7,274 nucleotides of DNA from CAWULT01 sp963923455 (GTDB lineage Bacteria; Acidobacteriota; Vicinamibacteria; Vicinamibacterales; UBA2999), in assembly GCA_963923455.1 (NCBI GenBank), contig CAWULT010000178.1, forward strand, positions 1 through 7,274, given 5' to 3'. Of the stretch, positions 1 to 5,932 are shown in pieces (the stretch's first letter is position 1; each line of letters starts with the position of its first letter). The position numbers and the translations under genes were made by a program. The notes below the pieces were generated by a model, which made no database searches, had not been told where the DNA came from, and saw nothing but the letters and a program-made list of their open reading frames with translations.

Positions 1-28
1 CGGCGCATGCGCCGGTCAGGCTGTTCAT
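1..28 (-). CDS. Start of a divergent leftward gene (partial, 9 codons)
   Basis: On the minus strand an ATG at 28-26 opens a reading frame that begins MNSLTGACA and runs off the left edge. It is preceded by a perfect GGAGGT (plus-strand positions 37-32) three bases before the ATG, the same arrangement seen for the DinB-like gene at 3610. Too little protein is visible to name a family. The start is inferred from the ribosome site and from the head-to-head layout with the DUF3500 gene. It could be a chance SD/ATG pair, since only nine codons can be read. Confidence 0.5.
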
Positions 29-50
29 GGGACCTCCGTCCGGCGCATGC
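5..50. repeat. 11-bp perfect inverted repeat around the leftward start site
   Basis: GCATGCGCCGG at 5-15 is the exact reverse complement of CCGGCGCATGC at 40-50. The 24-nt spacer between them holds the GGAGGT and ATG of the leftward gene. The left arm also overlaps a 14-bp perfect palindrome at 1-14 (CGGCGCATGCGCCG), so CGGCGCATGC occurs as a direct repeat at 1-10 and 41-50. It could be a DNA operator, or an RNA stem that presents or occludes the ribosome site. Chance is also possible in such G+C-rich DNA, though 11 perfect pairs is long. Confidence 0.4.
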
Positions 51-76
51 TCGCGCGTCCTGATCGCGCCTGTCAA
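47..76 (-). promoter_or_regulatory. Possible promoter for the leftward gene
   Basis: On the minus strand a perfect TTGACA (plus 76-71) is followed after 18 bases by GAGCAT (plus 52-47), which matches TATAAT at three of six positions. A start about seven bases further on, near 40, would give a short leader that still contains the GGAGGT. The -35 box is convincing for DNA this rich in G+C, but the -10 box is weak. Confidence 0.35.
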
Positions 77-158
77 GGCGGGCGAGGGCTCCCGGCGCAC
101 GAACACGGCCAGGCGGCCGTTACCGGCGTCGCGGTGTCCTGCCGCACCGTGGATGGCG

Positions 159-181
159 TAGAATCGCGCGACCGGAGGAGG
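159..181 (+). promoter_or_regulatory. -10 box and ribosome site of the DUF3500 gene
   Basis: TAGAAT at 159-164 matches the -10 consensus at five of six positions. No good -35 box is seen 16-18 bases upstream. A start near 171 would leave a leader of about 15 nt containing GGAGGAGG at 174-181, four bases before the ATG at 186. The ribosome site fixes the start codon of this gene. Confidence 0.45.
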
Positions 182-185
182 CCCC

Positions 186-1256
186 ATGACGAACTTCGTG
201 CGGTCGCGCAGGCTGGTGCTCGCGGCGTGCTGTCTGGCCGGCCTGGCGGCGGCCTCGCTGGTGGCCGCCGAGCGGTCGGCGCGCGCGATGACCGACGCGG
301 CGACGGGCCTGCTCTCGAGCCTGACCCCCGACCAGCGGAGCAAGGCGGCCTTTCCGTTCGCATCCGACCAGCGGACGCGATGGAACTTCATTCCCACGGA
401 GGCGTTCCCGCGCCAGGGGCTCACCCTCGGCGAGATGACCGACGCGCAGCGGTCCAAGGTCCACGACCTGTTGAAGGCCGGCCTGAGCCAGCGCGGCTAC
501 CTGACCGCGACGGCGATCATGAGCCTCGAGGACGTGCTGGGCGCGCTGGAGGCGGCGCAGCGCCAGGCTGGCCGTCAGGCCGAGGGCTTCCGGCGGGATC
601 CGCTGCGGTACTTCGTGTCCGTGTTCGGCACGCCCTCGCGGTCGGGCGCCTGGGGCTGGCGCGTGGAAGGTCATCACGTGTCGCTGCACTTCACCGTGGT
701 CGACGGCCGCCTGACGGCGAGCACGCCGACGATGTTCGGCTCCAATCCGGCGGAGGTGCGTGAGGGGCCGAAGAAGGGGCTGCGCATCCTCGCGGCCGAG
801 GAGGATTCGGCGCGCGCGCTGCTGGCGGCCCTCGACGATGCGCAGCGCCGGACGGCCATCATCACCGGCACGGCGCTCAACGAAATCGTCACCACCAACA
901 GGCTCGACGTCTCGCCGCTGTCGCCGCCGGGCATCGCGGCCAGGGCGCTCACGCCGGCGCAGCGCGACCTGCTGATGAAGGTGATCGACGTGTACGCGGG
1001 CTTTATGGCGGACGACGTCGCCGCCGAGCGGATGGCCGCGTTGCGCAAGGCCGGCGTCGACGCCATCACGTTCGCGTGGGCCGGCGGCACCGCGCGGGGC
1101 GAGAAGCACTACTACCGCGTGCAGGGGCCGACGTTCCTGATCGAGTACGACAACGCCCAGAACGACGGCAACCACATCCACTCGGTGTGGCGCGACTTCG
1201 GCGGCGACTTCGGCCGCGACCTGCTGCGCGAGCACCTCGCGACGACGACGCACTGA
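186..1256 (+). CDS. Exported DUF3500 family protein
   Basis: 356 aa. The N-terminus is a signal peptide: basic R6/R8/R9, a hydrophobic core at about 10-28, and likely cleavage after VAA (28) or ARA (34). LAAC at 12-15 resembles a lipobox, but the hydrophobic run before it is too short, so ordinary signal peptidase I processing is more likely. The mature part shows the pattern I recall for DUF3500: an N-terminal helical section with an 'LSQRGY' segment (99-104), GAWGWRVEGHHVSLHF (154-169), TMFGSNPAEV (182-191), and a C-terminal block IEYDNAQNDGNHIHSVWRD (319-337) followed by DFGRDLLREH. The conserved His pairs (163/164, 330/332) and acidic residues could bind a metal or form an active site, but the family's function is unknown to me. 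It is first in a likely operon with two other exported proteins. Family call firm; function open. Confidence 0.85.
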   Translation: MTNFVRSRRLVLAACCLAGLAAASLVAAERSARAMTDAATGLLSSLTPDQRSKAAFPFASDQRTRWNFIPTEAFPRQGLTLGEMTDAQRSKVHDLLKAGLSQRGYLTATAIMSLEDVLGALEAAQRQAGRQAEGFRRDPLRYFVSVFGTPSRSGAWGWRVEGHHVSLHFTVVDGRLTASTPTMFGSNPAEVREGPKKGLRILAAEEDSARALLAALDDAQRRTAIITGTALNEIVTTNRLDVSPLSPPGIAARALTPAQRDLLMKVIDVYAGFMADDVAAERMAALRKAGVDAITFAWAGGTARGEKHYYRVQGPTFLIEYDNAQNDGNHIHSVWRDFGGDFGRDLLREHLATTTH

Positions 1257-1310
1257 GCGGCACCGGCGCGGACGACGGGCGCGGCTCGATTTCGGAAGGG
1301 GGGACGACAC

Positions 1311-2516
1311 ATGGCCATGCGACTCGTGGCGGCACTTGGCACGTTCGTGGGAATAGCGGCGTGGTTCGCGCTCGTGGATGCGCCGGTCGCGGGGCAGGCG
1401 CGCGCCACCCCGCCGGCCCTCGTCGTCACCGCCTTCGGCGGGGCGCCGGTGGACTACAGGGCGCCGCGCACGCCGTGGGGCGATCCCGATCTCCAGGGCG
1501 TGTGGTCGAGCGACGACATGGAGAACGTGCCCATGGCCGCGTTCCAGGGCCGTGGCGGCCCTGGCCGCGGGGCGGCCCCGGTGGCGCCCGGGCAGACCCC
1601 ACCGCTGTACCTGGACGCCGCGGCCCTTGCCGCCCGCAGGACGCAGATCGACAACGCCGCGAGACAGCGTGACACGAGCGCCGAGAGCAGCTTCCGCTTC
1701 GACTACGCGCGCCGCGTGTTTCCGCAGACGCGCCTGATCGTCGATCCACCCGACGGCCGTCTGCCGGCCATCAAGGTGGACCAGCAGGCGCGGCAGATGC
1801 CGCGCGGCACCTACGGACCCGGGCCCTTGAACTCGTGGGAGGACTTCTCGCTCTACGAGCGCTGCATCACGCGGGGCATCGCGGGCTCGACCCTCCGTGT
1901 CATCTACGGCAACGGCAACCGCATCGTGCAGGCCCCCGGTGTCGTCGCGCTGTCGTACGAGATGCTGCCAGACACCCGCATCTTCTACACCGACGGCCGC
2001 CCGCACGTCGGCGCGGCCATCGCGCAGTACCTGGGCGATTCGCGCGCGCGCTGGGAGGGCGAGGAGCTGGTCGTCGAGACCACGAACCTGACGGATCGGA
2101 CCGCGGTGGGCGTCAACGGCAACGGCGTGCGGCACAGCCGCCAGATGGTGATCACCGAGCGCTTCCGCCGCGTGGCCGACGGCATCGTGCAATACCAGGC
2201 CACCTTCGACGATCCCGTCACCTACGAGCGGCCGTTCACGGTGTCGTTTCCGCTGACGCCGCTCGACGGTGGGAAGCTCCTGCCGTACGAGTGCCACCCG
2301 GGCAACACGGCGATCTCGATGTCGCTGTCGGCCGAGCGTGCCGAGGACCGGGCCGTCGCCGCCGACCTGGCGAAGGGCATCGTGCGGCCACGCCGGTCGG
2401 TGCAGGACGACGGCGCCGGCGTCGGCGCGGCGCTGCTCGCGGGGCGGGGCGGGCGCGGGGGCGCGGCGCCGCTGCCGGCGGGCGCCGCCACCGGCGAGCG
2501 CGATCAGGAGCGGTAG
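1311..2516 (+). CDS. Exported TPWGxPDLQG-family protein, longer paralogue
   Basis: 401 aa, function unknown. A hydrophobic N-terminus (about 1-28, cleavage near VAG/QA) predicts export. The mature protein opens with TPWGDPDLQGVW (54-65), then a Gly/Pro-rich linker (80-97), RLIVDPPDGRLP (141-152), YERCITRG (182-189), RIVQAPGVVALSYEM (204-218), DSRARWEGEELVVETTNL (243-260) and YECHPGN (326-332). All these blocks recur in the same order in the next gene, so the two are diverged tandem copies. C185 and C328 are the only cysteines, and both are shared with the paralogue. Residues after about 340 form an Ala/Gly/Arg-rich low-complexity tail that the paralogue lacks. The start is supported by the purine-rich GGAAGGGGGG at 1294-1303. 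The family is one I associate with Acidobacteriota. Its beta-rich look and export suggest a periplasmic binding or enzymatic role, but that is only a guess. Confidence 0.8.
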   Translation: MAMRLVAALGTFVGIAAWFALVDAPVAGQARATPPALVVTAFGGAPVDYRAPRTPWGDPDLQGVWSSDDMENVPMAAFQGRGGPGRGAAPVAPGQTPPLYLDAAALAARRTQIDNAARQRDTSAESSFRFDYARRVFPQTRLIVDPPDGRLPAIKVDQQARQMPRGTYGPGPLNSWEDFSLYERCITRGIAGSTLRVIYGNGNRIVQAPGVVALSYEMLPDTRIFYTDGRPHVGAAIAQYLGDSRARWEGEELVVETTNLTDRTAVGVNGNGVRHSRQMVITERFRRVADGIVQYQATFDDPVTYERPFTVSFPLTPLDGGKLLPYECHPGNTAISMSLSAERAEDRAVAADLAKGIVRPRRSVQDDGAGVGAALLAGRGGRGGAAPLPAGAATGERDQER

Positions 2517-2552
2517 CGCGGCGCACGGGGGCGGTCGCAGAAGGAGGCCAGC

Positions 2553-3542
2553 ATGAAGATCGGACCTCGCGTGGCGGCGCTCGGCGTCGTCGGCGCGGTG
2601 GCAACGGCGGTCACGCTCGCGCAGGTCCCGGCCGCGCCCCTCACACCGTGGGGCGAGCCGGATCTCCAGGGCACCTACAGCAGCGAAGCCGAGCTGAGCG
2701 TGCCGTTCGAGCGCCCGCCGCAGTACGGCGAACGGCGCGTGCTCACCGATGCCGAGTTCGCGCAGCGACGGGCCCAGGTCGGCGGCCAGGTCGCCTCGGA
2801 CGGCGCCGAGTTCGATCTCGAGACGGCCGATCGCTCGAATGCCGGAGCGGTCGGCTCGGCCACGTCGCCGCCGCCGCACTGGCTGGAGCGCGGGCGCGTC
2901 TCGCGGCGGACCTCGCTCGTCGTCGATCCCCCCGACGGCAGGCTGCCGCCGCCCGTGGCGCGTCCCGCCGGGGCCGGTCCGCGTGGCGCCGGCACCTTCG
3001 CCGGGCTGGGGGCGTTCGGGGCGACGGCGCTCGTCCGCGGCCCGGAGGACCTGAGCCTCTGGGAGCGCTGCATCAGCCGGGGCGTGCCCGCGGCGACCTT
3101 TCCGACGGTCTACAACGCCAACCTTCGCATCGTGCAGGGGCCGGGCGTCGTGGCGATCACCTACGAGATGATTCACGACACGCGCGTGGTCGCCATCGGG
3201 GCTCCGCACGCGGGACCCTCGGTGCGCGGGTACCACGGCGACGCGCGCGGCCGCTGGGAGGGCAGCACGCTGGTCGTCGAGACGACGAACTTCGACGGCC
3301 GGGCCGATTTCCGGGGCGCGCGGGACGGGCTGCACCTCGTCGAGCACTTCACGCGGGAGGGCGATGCGATCGCGTACGAGGTCACGGTCACCGATCCGGC
3401 CGTCTGGACGAGGCCCTGGACGGCCGCGCTCACCCTGGCGCGAGTGCCCGACCGGTCGCTGTTCGAGTACGGCTGCCACGAGGGCAACAACTCGATGCGC
3501 AACATCCTGAGCGCATCGCGTTCGGCCGAGACGAGCCGCTAG
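2553..3542 (+). CDS. Exported TPWGxPDLQG-family protein, shorter paralogue
   Basis: 329 aa, function unknown. A signal peptide (K2, R6, hydrophobic about 8-23, likely cleaved near LAQ/VPA) leads almost directly into TPWGEPDLQGTY (31-42), so the linker found in the longer copy is absent. The blocks SLVVDPPDGRLPPP (121-134), WERCISRG (170-177), RIVQGPGVVAITYEM (192-206), ARGRWEGSTLVVETTNF (231-247), HLVEHFTREGDAIAYEVTV (261-279) and YGCHEGNNSMRNIL (306-319) match the upstream gene in order. C173 and C308 are its only cysteines and align with C185 and C328 there. The start follows AAGGAGG at 2541-2547 with a five-base spacer. The 36-nt gap to the upstream gene implies co-transcription. The two copies differ enough to suggest old duplication and separate roles. 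Confidence 0.82.
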   Translation: MKIGPRVAALGVVGAVATAVTLAQVPAAPLTPWGEPDLQGTYSSEAELSVPFERPPQYGERRVLTDAEFAQRRAQVGGQVASDGAEFDLETADRSNAGAVGSATSPPPHWLERGRVSRRTSLVVDPPDGRLPPPVARPAGAGPRGAGTFAGLGAFGATALVRGPEDLSLWERCISRGVPAATFPTVYNANLRIVQGPGVVAITYEMIHDTRVVAIGAPHAGPSVRGYHGDARGRWEGSTLVVETTNFDGRADFRGARDGLHLVEHFTREGDAIAYEVTVTDPAVWTRPWTAALTLARVPDRSLFEYGCHEGNNSMRNILSASRSAETSR

Positions 3543-3565
3543 GATTTCGGAGGACGGCTCCGGGG

Positions 3566-3581
3566 AAGCCCGCGCGGGTTT
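3566..3581 (+). terminator. Weak hairpin after the second paralogue
   Basis: AAGCCC (3566-3571), loop GCGC, GGGTTT (3576-3581) forms a six-pair stem with one G-U pair, and there is no T-run beyond the three in the stem. It lies in the 67-nt gap between the exported-protein genes and the DinB-like gene. It might attenuate rather than end transcription, or it could be a chance G+C structure. Confidence 0.25.
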
Positions 3582-3609
3582 CGGGGCCAGGGTGTCGCGC
3601 GGAGGTCAC

Positions 3610-4089
3610 ATGTCACTGGCACAGAACGCCGTCGCGGAGTTGAGCGCGGCCCACGAGTACTTCACGCGCTCGACGCGCAACCTGACGGAGGCGCACGCTA
3701 CGTTCGCCCCGGCCGCCGGCATGATGACGGCGGCGCAGCAGGTGGCGCACGCCGCGCACACCATCGAGTGGTTCGTGCAGGGCGCGTTCCGCCCCGAGGG
3801 CTTCGACACGAACTGGGAGGCGCACGCGAAGGCGGTCAACGCCGTCGGGTCGCTGGCCGCGGCCAGGGCGTGGTTCGACAGGGCCATCGAGTCGGCCAAG
3901 ATCGCGGTCGCCACGAAGACCGATGCCGAACTGCTGGCGCCGCTGCCCAAGGACGGGATCATGGGCGGTGCGCCGCGAATGGCGATCTTCGGTGCCATCA
4001 CGGACCACACGGCGCACCACCGCGGCGCCCTCACGGTGTATGCGCGGCTGCAGGGCGCAGTGCCGCCGATGCCGTACATGGACCTGTAG
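3610..4089 (+). CDS. DinB/YfiT-like putative metalloprotein
   Basis: 159 aa, soluble and all-helical in character, the usual length of the DinB superfamily (four-helix bundle with a three-His metal site). Candidate ligands are His47 or His50 in 'QQVAHAAHTIEWF' at the end of the second helix, and the HxxxH pair His133/His137 in 'ITDHTAHHRGAL'. This spacing is the family signature. Relatives include thiol-dependent S-transferases (such as bacillithiol transferases) and damage-inducible proteins of unknown activity; nothing here picks a substrate. The ATG at 3610 is chosen over an in-frame GTG at 3592 because GGAGGT at 3601-3606 sits three bases before it and would lie inside the longer version. 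It is 67 nt after the paralogue pair and may be read from the same transcript. No SOS-box-like operator was recognised upstream. Confidence 0.85.
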   Translation: MSLAQNAVAELSAAHEYFTRSTRNLTEAHATFAPAAGMMTAAQQVAHAAHTIEWFVQGAFRPEGFDTNWEAHAKAVNAVGSLAAARAWFDRAIESAKIAVATKTDAELLAPLPKDGIMGGAPRMAIFGAITDHTAHHRGALTVYARLQGAVPPMPYMDL

Positions 4090-4094
4090 CCTCC

Positions 4095-4117
4095 CGGCGC
4101 GGCGCGACACCGCGCCG
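4095..4117 (+). terminator. Hairpin after the DinB-like gene
   Basis: CGGCGCGG (4095-4102) pairs perfectly with CCGCGCCG (4110-4117) around a seven-base loop, starting six bases after the TAG. No T-tract follows, so it is not a classic intrinsic terminator. Its place directly after the stop codon and ahead of a separate promoter suggests that it stops or protects the upstream transcript. Confidence 0.4.
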
Positions 4118-4165
4118 ACGGGCCGTGTCCCGGCACTGCCTGCGGGCGAGTGTCGCAGGGGCCCG

Positions 4166-4174
4166 TGCTACCAT
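4166..4174 (+). promoter_or_regulatory. Extended -10 box of the SulP gene
   Basis: TGCTACCAT reads as an extended -10 element (TGn followed by TACCAT, four of six consensus bases), ending 12 bases before the GTG start at 4187. No convincing -35 box lies upstream, as is common for extended -10 promoters. A start near 4181 would give a leader of only about six bases, with no room for a normal ribosome site. A six-pair hairpin (CCTGCG 4139-4144 with CGCAGG 4154-4159) lies just upstream. Confidence 0.4.
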
Positions 4175-4186
4175 CGGCGGCGAGAC

Positions 4187-5884
4187 GTGGCTCAGACGCC
4201 TGCACCGGCTCGCCCGCCGTTTCTCCCCGCGCTCGTCCTCGCGCTCCGCGGCTACACGGTCCGTACGTTCACGGCGGATCTCGTCGCCGGCGTCACCGTC
4301 GGGCTCGTCGCGCTGCCCCTGGCGATGGCCTTCGCCATCTCGTCGGGGATGACGCCGCAGGCCGGCATCTACTGCGCCGTCGTCACCGGCTTCCTGATCT
4401 CGGCGCTCGGTGGGTCGATGGTCCAGATCGGCGGACCGACCGGCGCCTTCGTCGTCGTCGTGTCCGGGATCGTCGCGCAGCACGGCGTCGACGGCCTGTT
4501 CATGTGCACGATGATGGCGGGCGTGCTGCTGGTCGTGATGGGGCTCACCGGCACCGGCACGGCCGTCCGCTTCATCCCGCGGCCCGTGGTCACCGGGTTC
4601 ACGAGCGGCATTGCCGTCGTGATCGCCAGCACCCAGCTCCAGGACTTCACCGGCATCGTGCTCGCGTCGCCGGCTCCCGGCGACCTGATCGGTCGCATGC
4701 GCGTGCTGGGCTCGCACCTCGACGCCGTGTCGTCGCCGACGCTGGCACTTGGCGCCGGCGTCGTGGCCACGGTGGTGGTCTGGAACCGGCTGGTGCCGCG
4801 CGTGCCCGGCTACATCGTCGCGCTGTTCGGCGGCACGATCGTGGCGGCCGCTGCGGGCCTGCCGGTGCAGACCATCGGCTCGCGGTTCGGCGGCATCCCG
4901 GCCGGCCTGCCGGCGCTGCACGTGCCCGCATTCCGCCCGGACCTCGTGCTGACGCTGCTGTCGCCCACGCTGACCGTCGCGATGCTGGGCGCAATCGAGT
5001 CGCTGATGTCGGCCGTCGTGGCCGACCGGATGAGCGGCACGCGCCACAACTCGAACGTGGAACTCTTCGCGCAGGGCATCGCGAACATCGCGTCGCCGAT
5101 CTTCGGTGGCCTGCCGGCGACCGGGGCGATCGCGCGCACGGCCACCAACGTCCGGTCGGGGGCGCGGACGCCGGTGGCCGGCGTGGTCCACGCGCTGACG
5201 TTGCTCGTGATCCTGCTGGTGGCCGCACCGCTCGCCGCCGCCATCCCGATGGCGGTGCTCGCCGGCATTCTGCTGGTCGTCTCCTACAACATGGGGGAGT
5301 GGCACGAGATCCCCGAGCTCTGGAAGCAGGGCTGGACGGACCGGTTGGTCTGGCTCGTCTCGTTCGCGCTGACGGTGGTCGCCGACCTGACCGTGGCCGT
5401 CGAGGCCGGCATGATCCTCGCGGCGCTGCTGTTCATTCGGCGCGTGGCCACGACGACGACGGTGACGCCGGTCACGCAGGACTACATCGAGCGCGGCCGG
5501 GTACACGCGCTGCAGGGCAGGCGCATCCCGGACTACGTCACCGTGTACCGGATCCACGGGCCGTTCCTGTTCGGGGCCACCGACAAGCTGACCGACCTGG
5601 TGCCGGTGATTTCGACGATGAAGCCGATCGTGATCCTGCGGTTGCGGAACATGACGGCGATCGACGCCACGGGCCTGCGCGCGATCCAGGACTTCGCCGA
5701 CGCCCTCCGGCGCTCGGGCCGCACGCTGCTGCTGTGTGGTGCGCTGCCGCAGCCAGCCAGCCTGATCGCCGAGGCCGAGTTCCACCGGCACGTCGGCGAT
5801 GCGAACATCCAGCCGAACGTGGAGGCGGCGCTGCGGCGCGCCGCCGAGGTCCACGCCACCCCGCATCCGGCACAGGCCAGCTGA
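4187..5884 (+). CDS. SulP-family anion permease with STAS domain
   Basis: 565 aa inner-membrane transporter of the SulP/SLC26 family, which moves sulfate, bicarbonate or related anions, usually with H+ or Na+. Hydrophobic segments run from about residue 31 to 416. Family landmarks are the first membrane helix with GLVALPLAMAFAISSG (39-54), GGPTGAF (82-88), and the long conserved stretch ESLMSAVVADRMSGTRHNSN (271-290) continuing into GIANIASPIFGGLPATGAIARTATN. The cytoplasmic STAS domain spans about 449-557, with the loop motif DATG at 493-496; T495 lies where anti-sigma antagonists carry their phosphorylated Ser. The GTG start is chosen because earlier in-frame codons translate intergenic sequence and the next ATG lies inside helix 1. 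No clear ribosome site precedes it, which fits a very short leader. The substrate cannot be assigned from sequence: no carbonic anhydrase or sulfate-assimilation gene is adjacent. Length and domain order are complete. Confidence 0.93.
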   Translation: MAQTPAPARPPFLPALVLALRGYTVRTFTADLVAGVTVGLVALPLAMAFAISSGMTPQAGIYCAVVTGFLISALGGSMVQIGGPTGAFVVVVSGIVAQHGVDGLFMCTMMAGVLLVVMGLTGTGTAVRFIPRPVVTGFTSGIAVVIASTQLQDFTGIVLASPAPGDLIGRMRVLGSHLDAVSSPTLALGAGVVATVVVWNRLVPRVPGYIVALFGGTIVAAAAGLPVQTIGSRFGGIPAGLPALHVPAFRPDLVLTLLSPTLTVAMLGAIESLMSAVVADRMSGTRHNSNVELFAQGIANIASPIFGGLPATGAIARTATNVRSGARTPVAGVVHALTLLVILLVAAPLAAAIPMAVLAGILLVVSYNMGEWHEIPELWKQGWTDRLVWLVSFALTVVADLTVAVEAGMILAALLFIRRVATTTTVTPVTQDYIERGRVHALQGRRIPDYVTVYRIHGPFLFGATDKLTDLVPVISTMKPIVILRLRNMTAIDATGLRAIQDFADALRRSGRTLLLCGALPQPASLIAEAEFHRHVGDANIQPNVEAALRRAAEVHATPHPAQAS

Positions 5885-5904
5885 CGGGCGGCGGACGCCG
5901 CCCG
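5885..5904. terminator. Perfect G+C hairpin between convergent genes
   Basis: CGGGCGGC (5885-5892), loop GGAC, GCCGCCCG (5897-5904): eight perfect G-C pairs. It begins at the base after the SulP stop codon and ends 28 bases beyond the radical SAM stop codon on the other strand. It is symmetric, so it could serve both genes. Neither side has a T-run, so termination may need Rho or depend on stem strength alone. Confidence 0.55.
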
Positions 5905-5932
5905 CTGTCGAACGAGCGCGGCGGGGAGGGCG

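Noticed and set aside
222..233. Lipobox-like LAAC in the DUF3500 signal peptide
   Set aside because: The hydrophobic run before the Cys is only about five residues and continues well past it, so cleavage at this Cys is unlikely.
47..763. Plus-strand frame of 238 codons covering the leader and first part of the DUF3500 gene
   Set aside because: It is a shadow frame without motifs or a ribosome site; the DUF3500 frame explains the region.
120..3479. Very long minus-strand open frame (1119 codons) opposite the first three genes
   Set aside because: It runs antisense across three well-supported genes and two intergenic gaps, is rich in Arg/Ala/Gly/His, and has no recognisable domain. Long antisense frames are expected in DNA this rich in G+C.
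3592..3609. Six-codon longer version of the DinB-like protein starting at GTG 3592
   Set aside because: It would place the GGAGGT ribosome site inside the coding region. The ATG at 3610 is correctly spaced from it.
1835..3643. Plus-strand frame of 602 codons bridging both TPWG paralogues
   Set aside because: It is an out-of-frame shadow that crosses two supported genes and lacks motifs; its sequence is Arg/Gly/Ala-rich.
4031..5866. Long minus-strand open frame opposite SulP (611 codons)
   Set aside because: Its composition (Arg, His, Asp, Gln, Gly) is typical of the reverse complement of a membrane-protein gene. The SulP frame has clear family motifs throughout.
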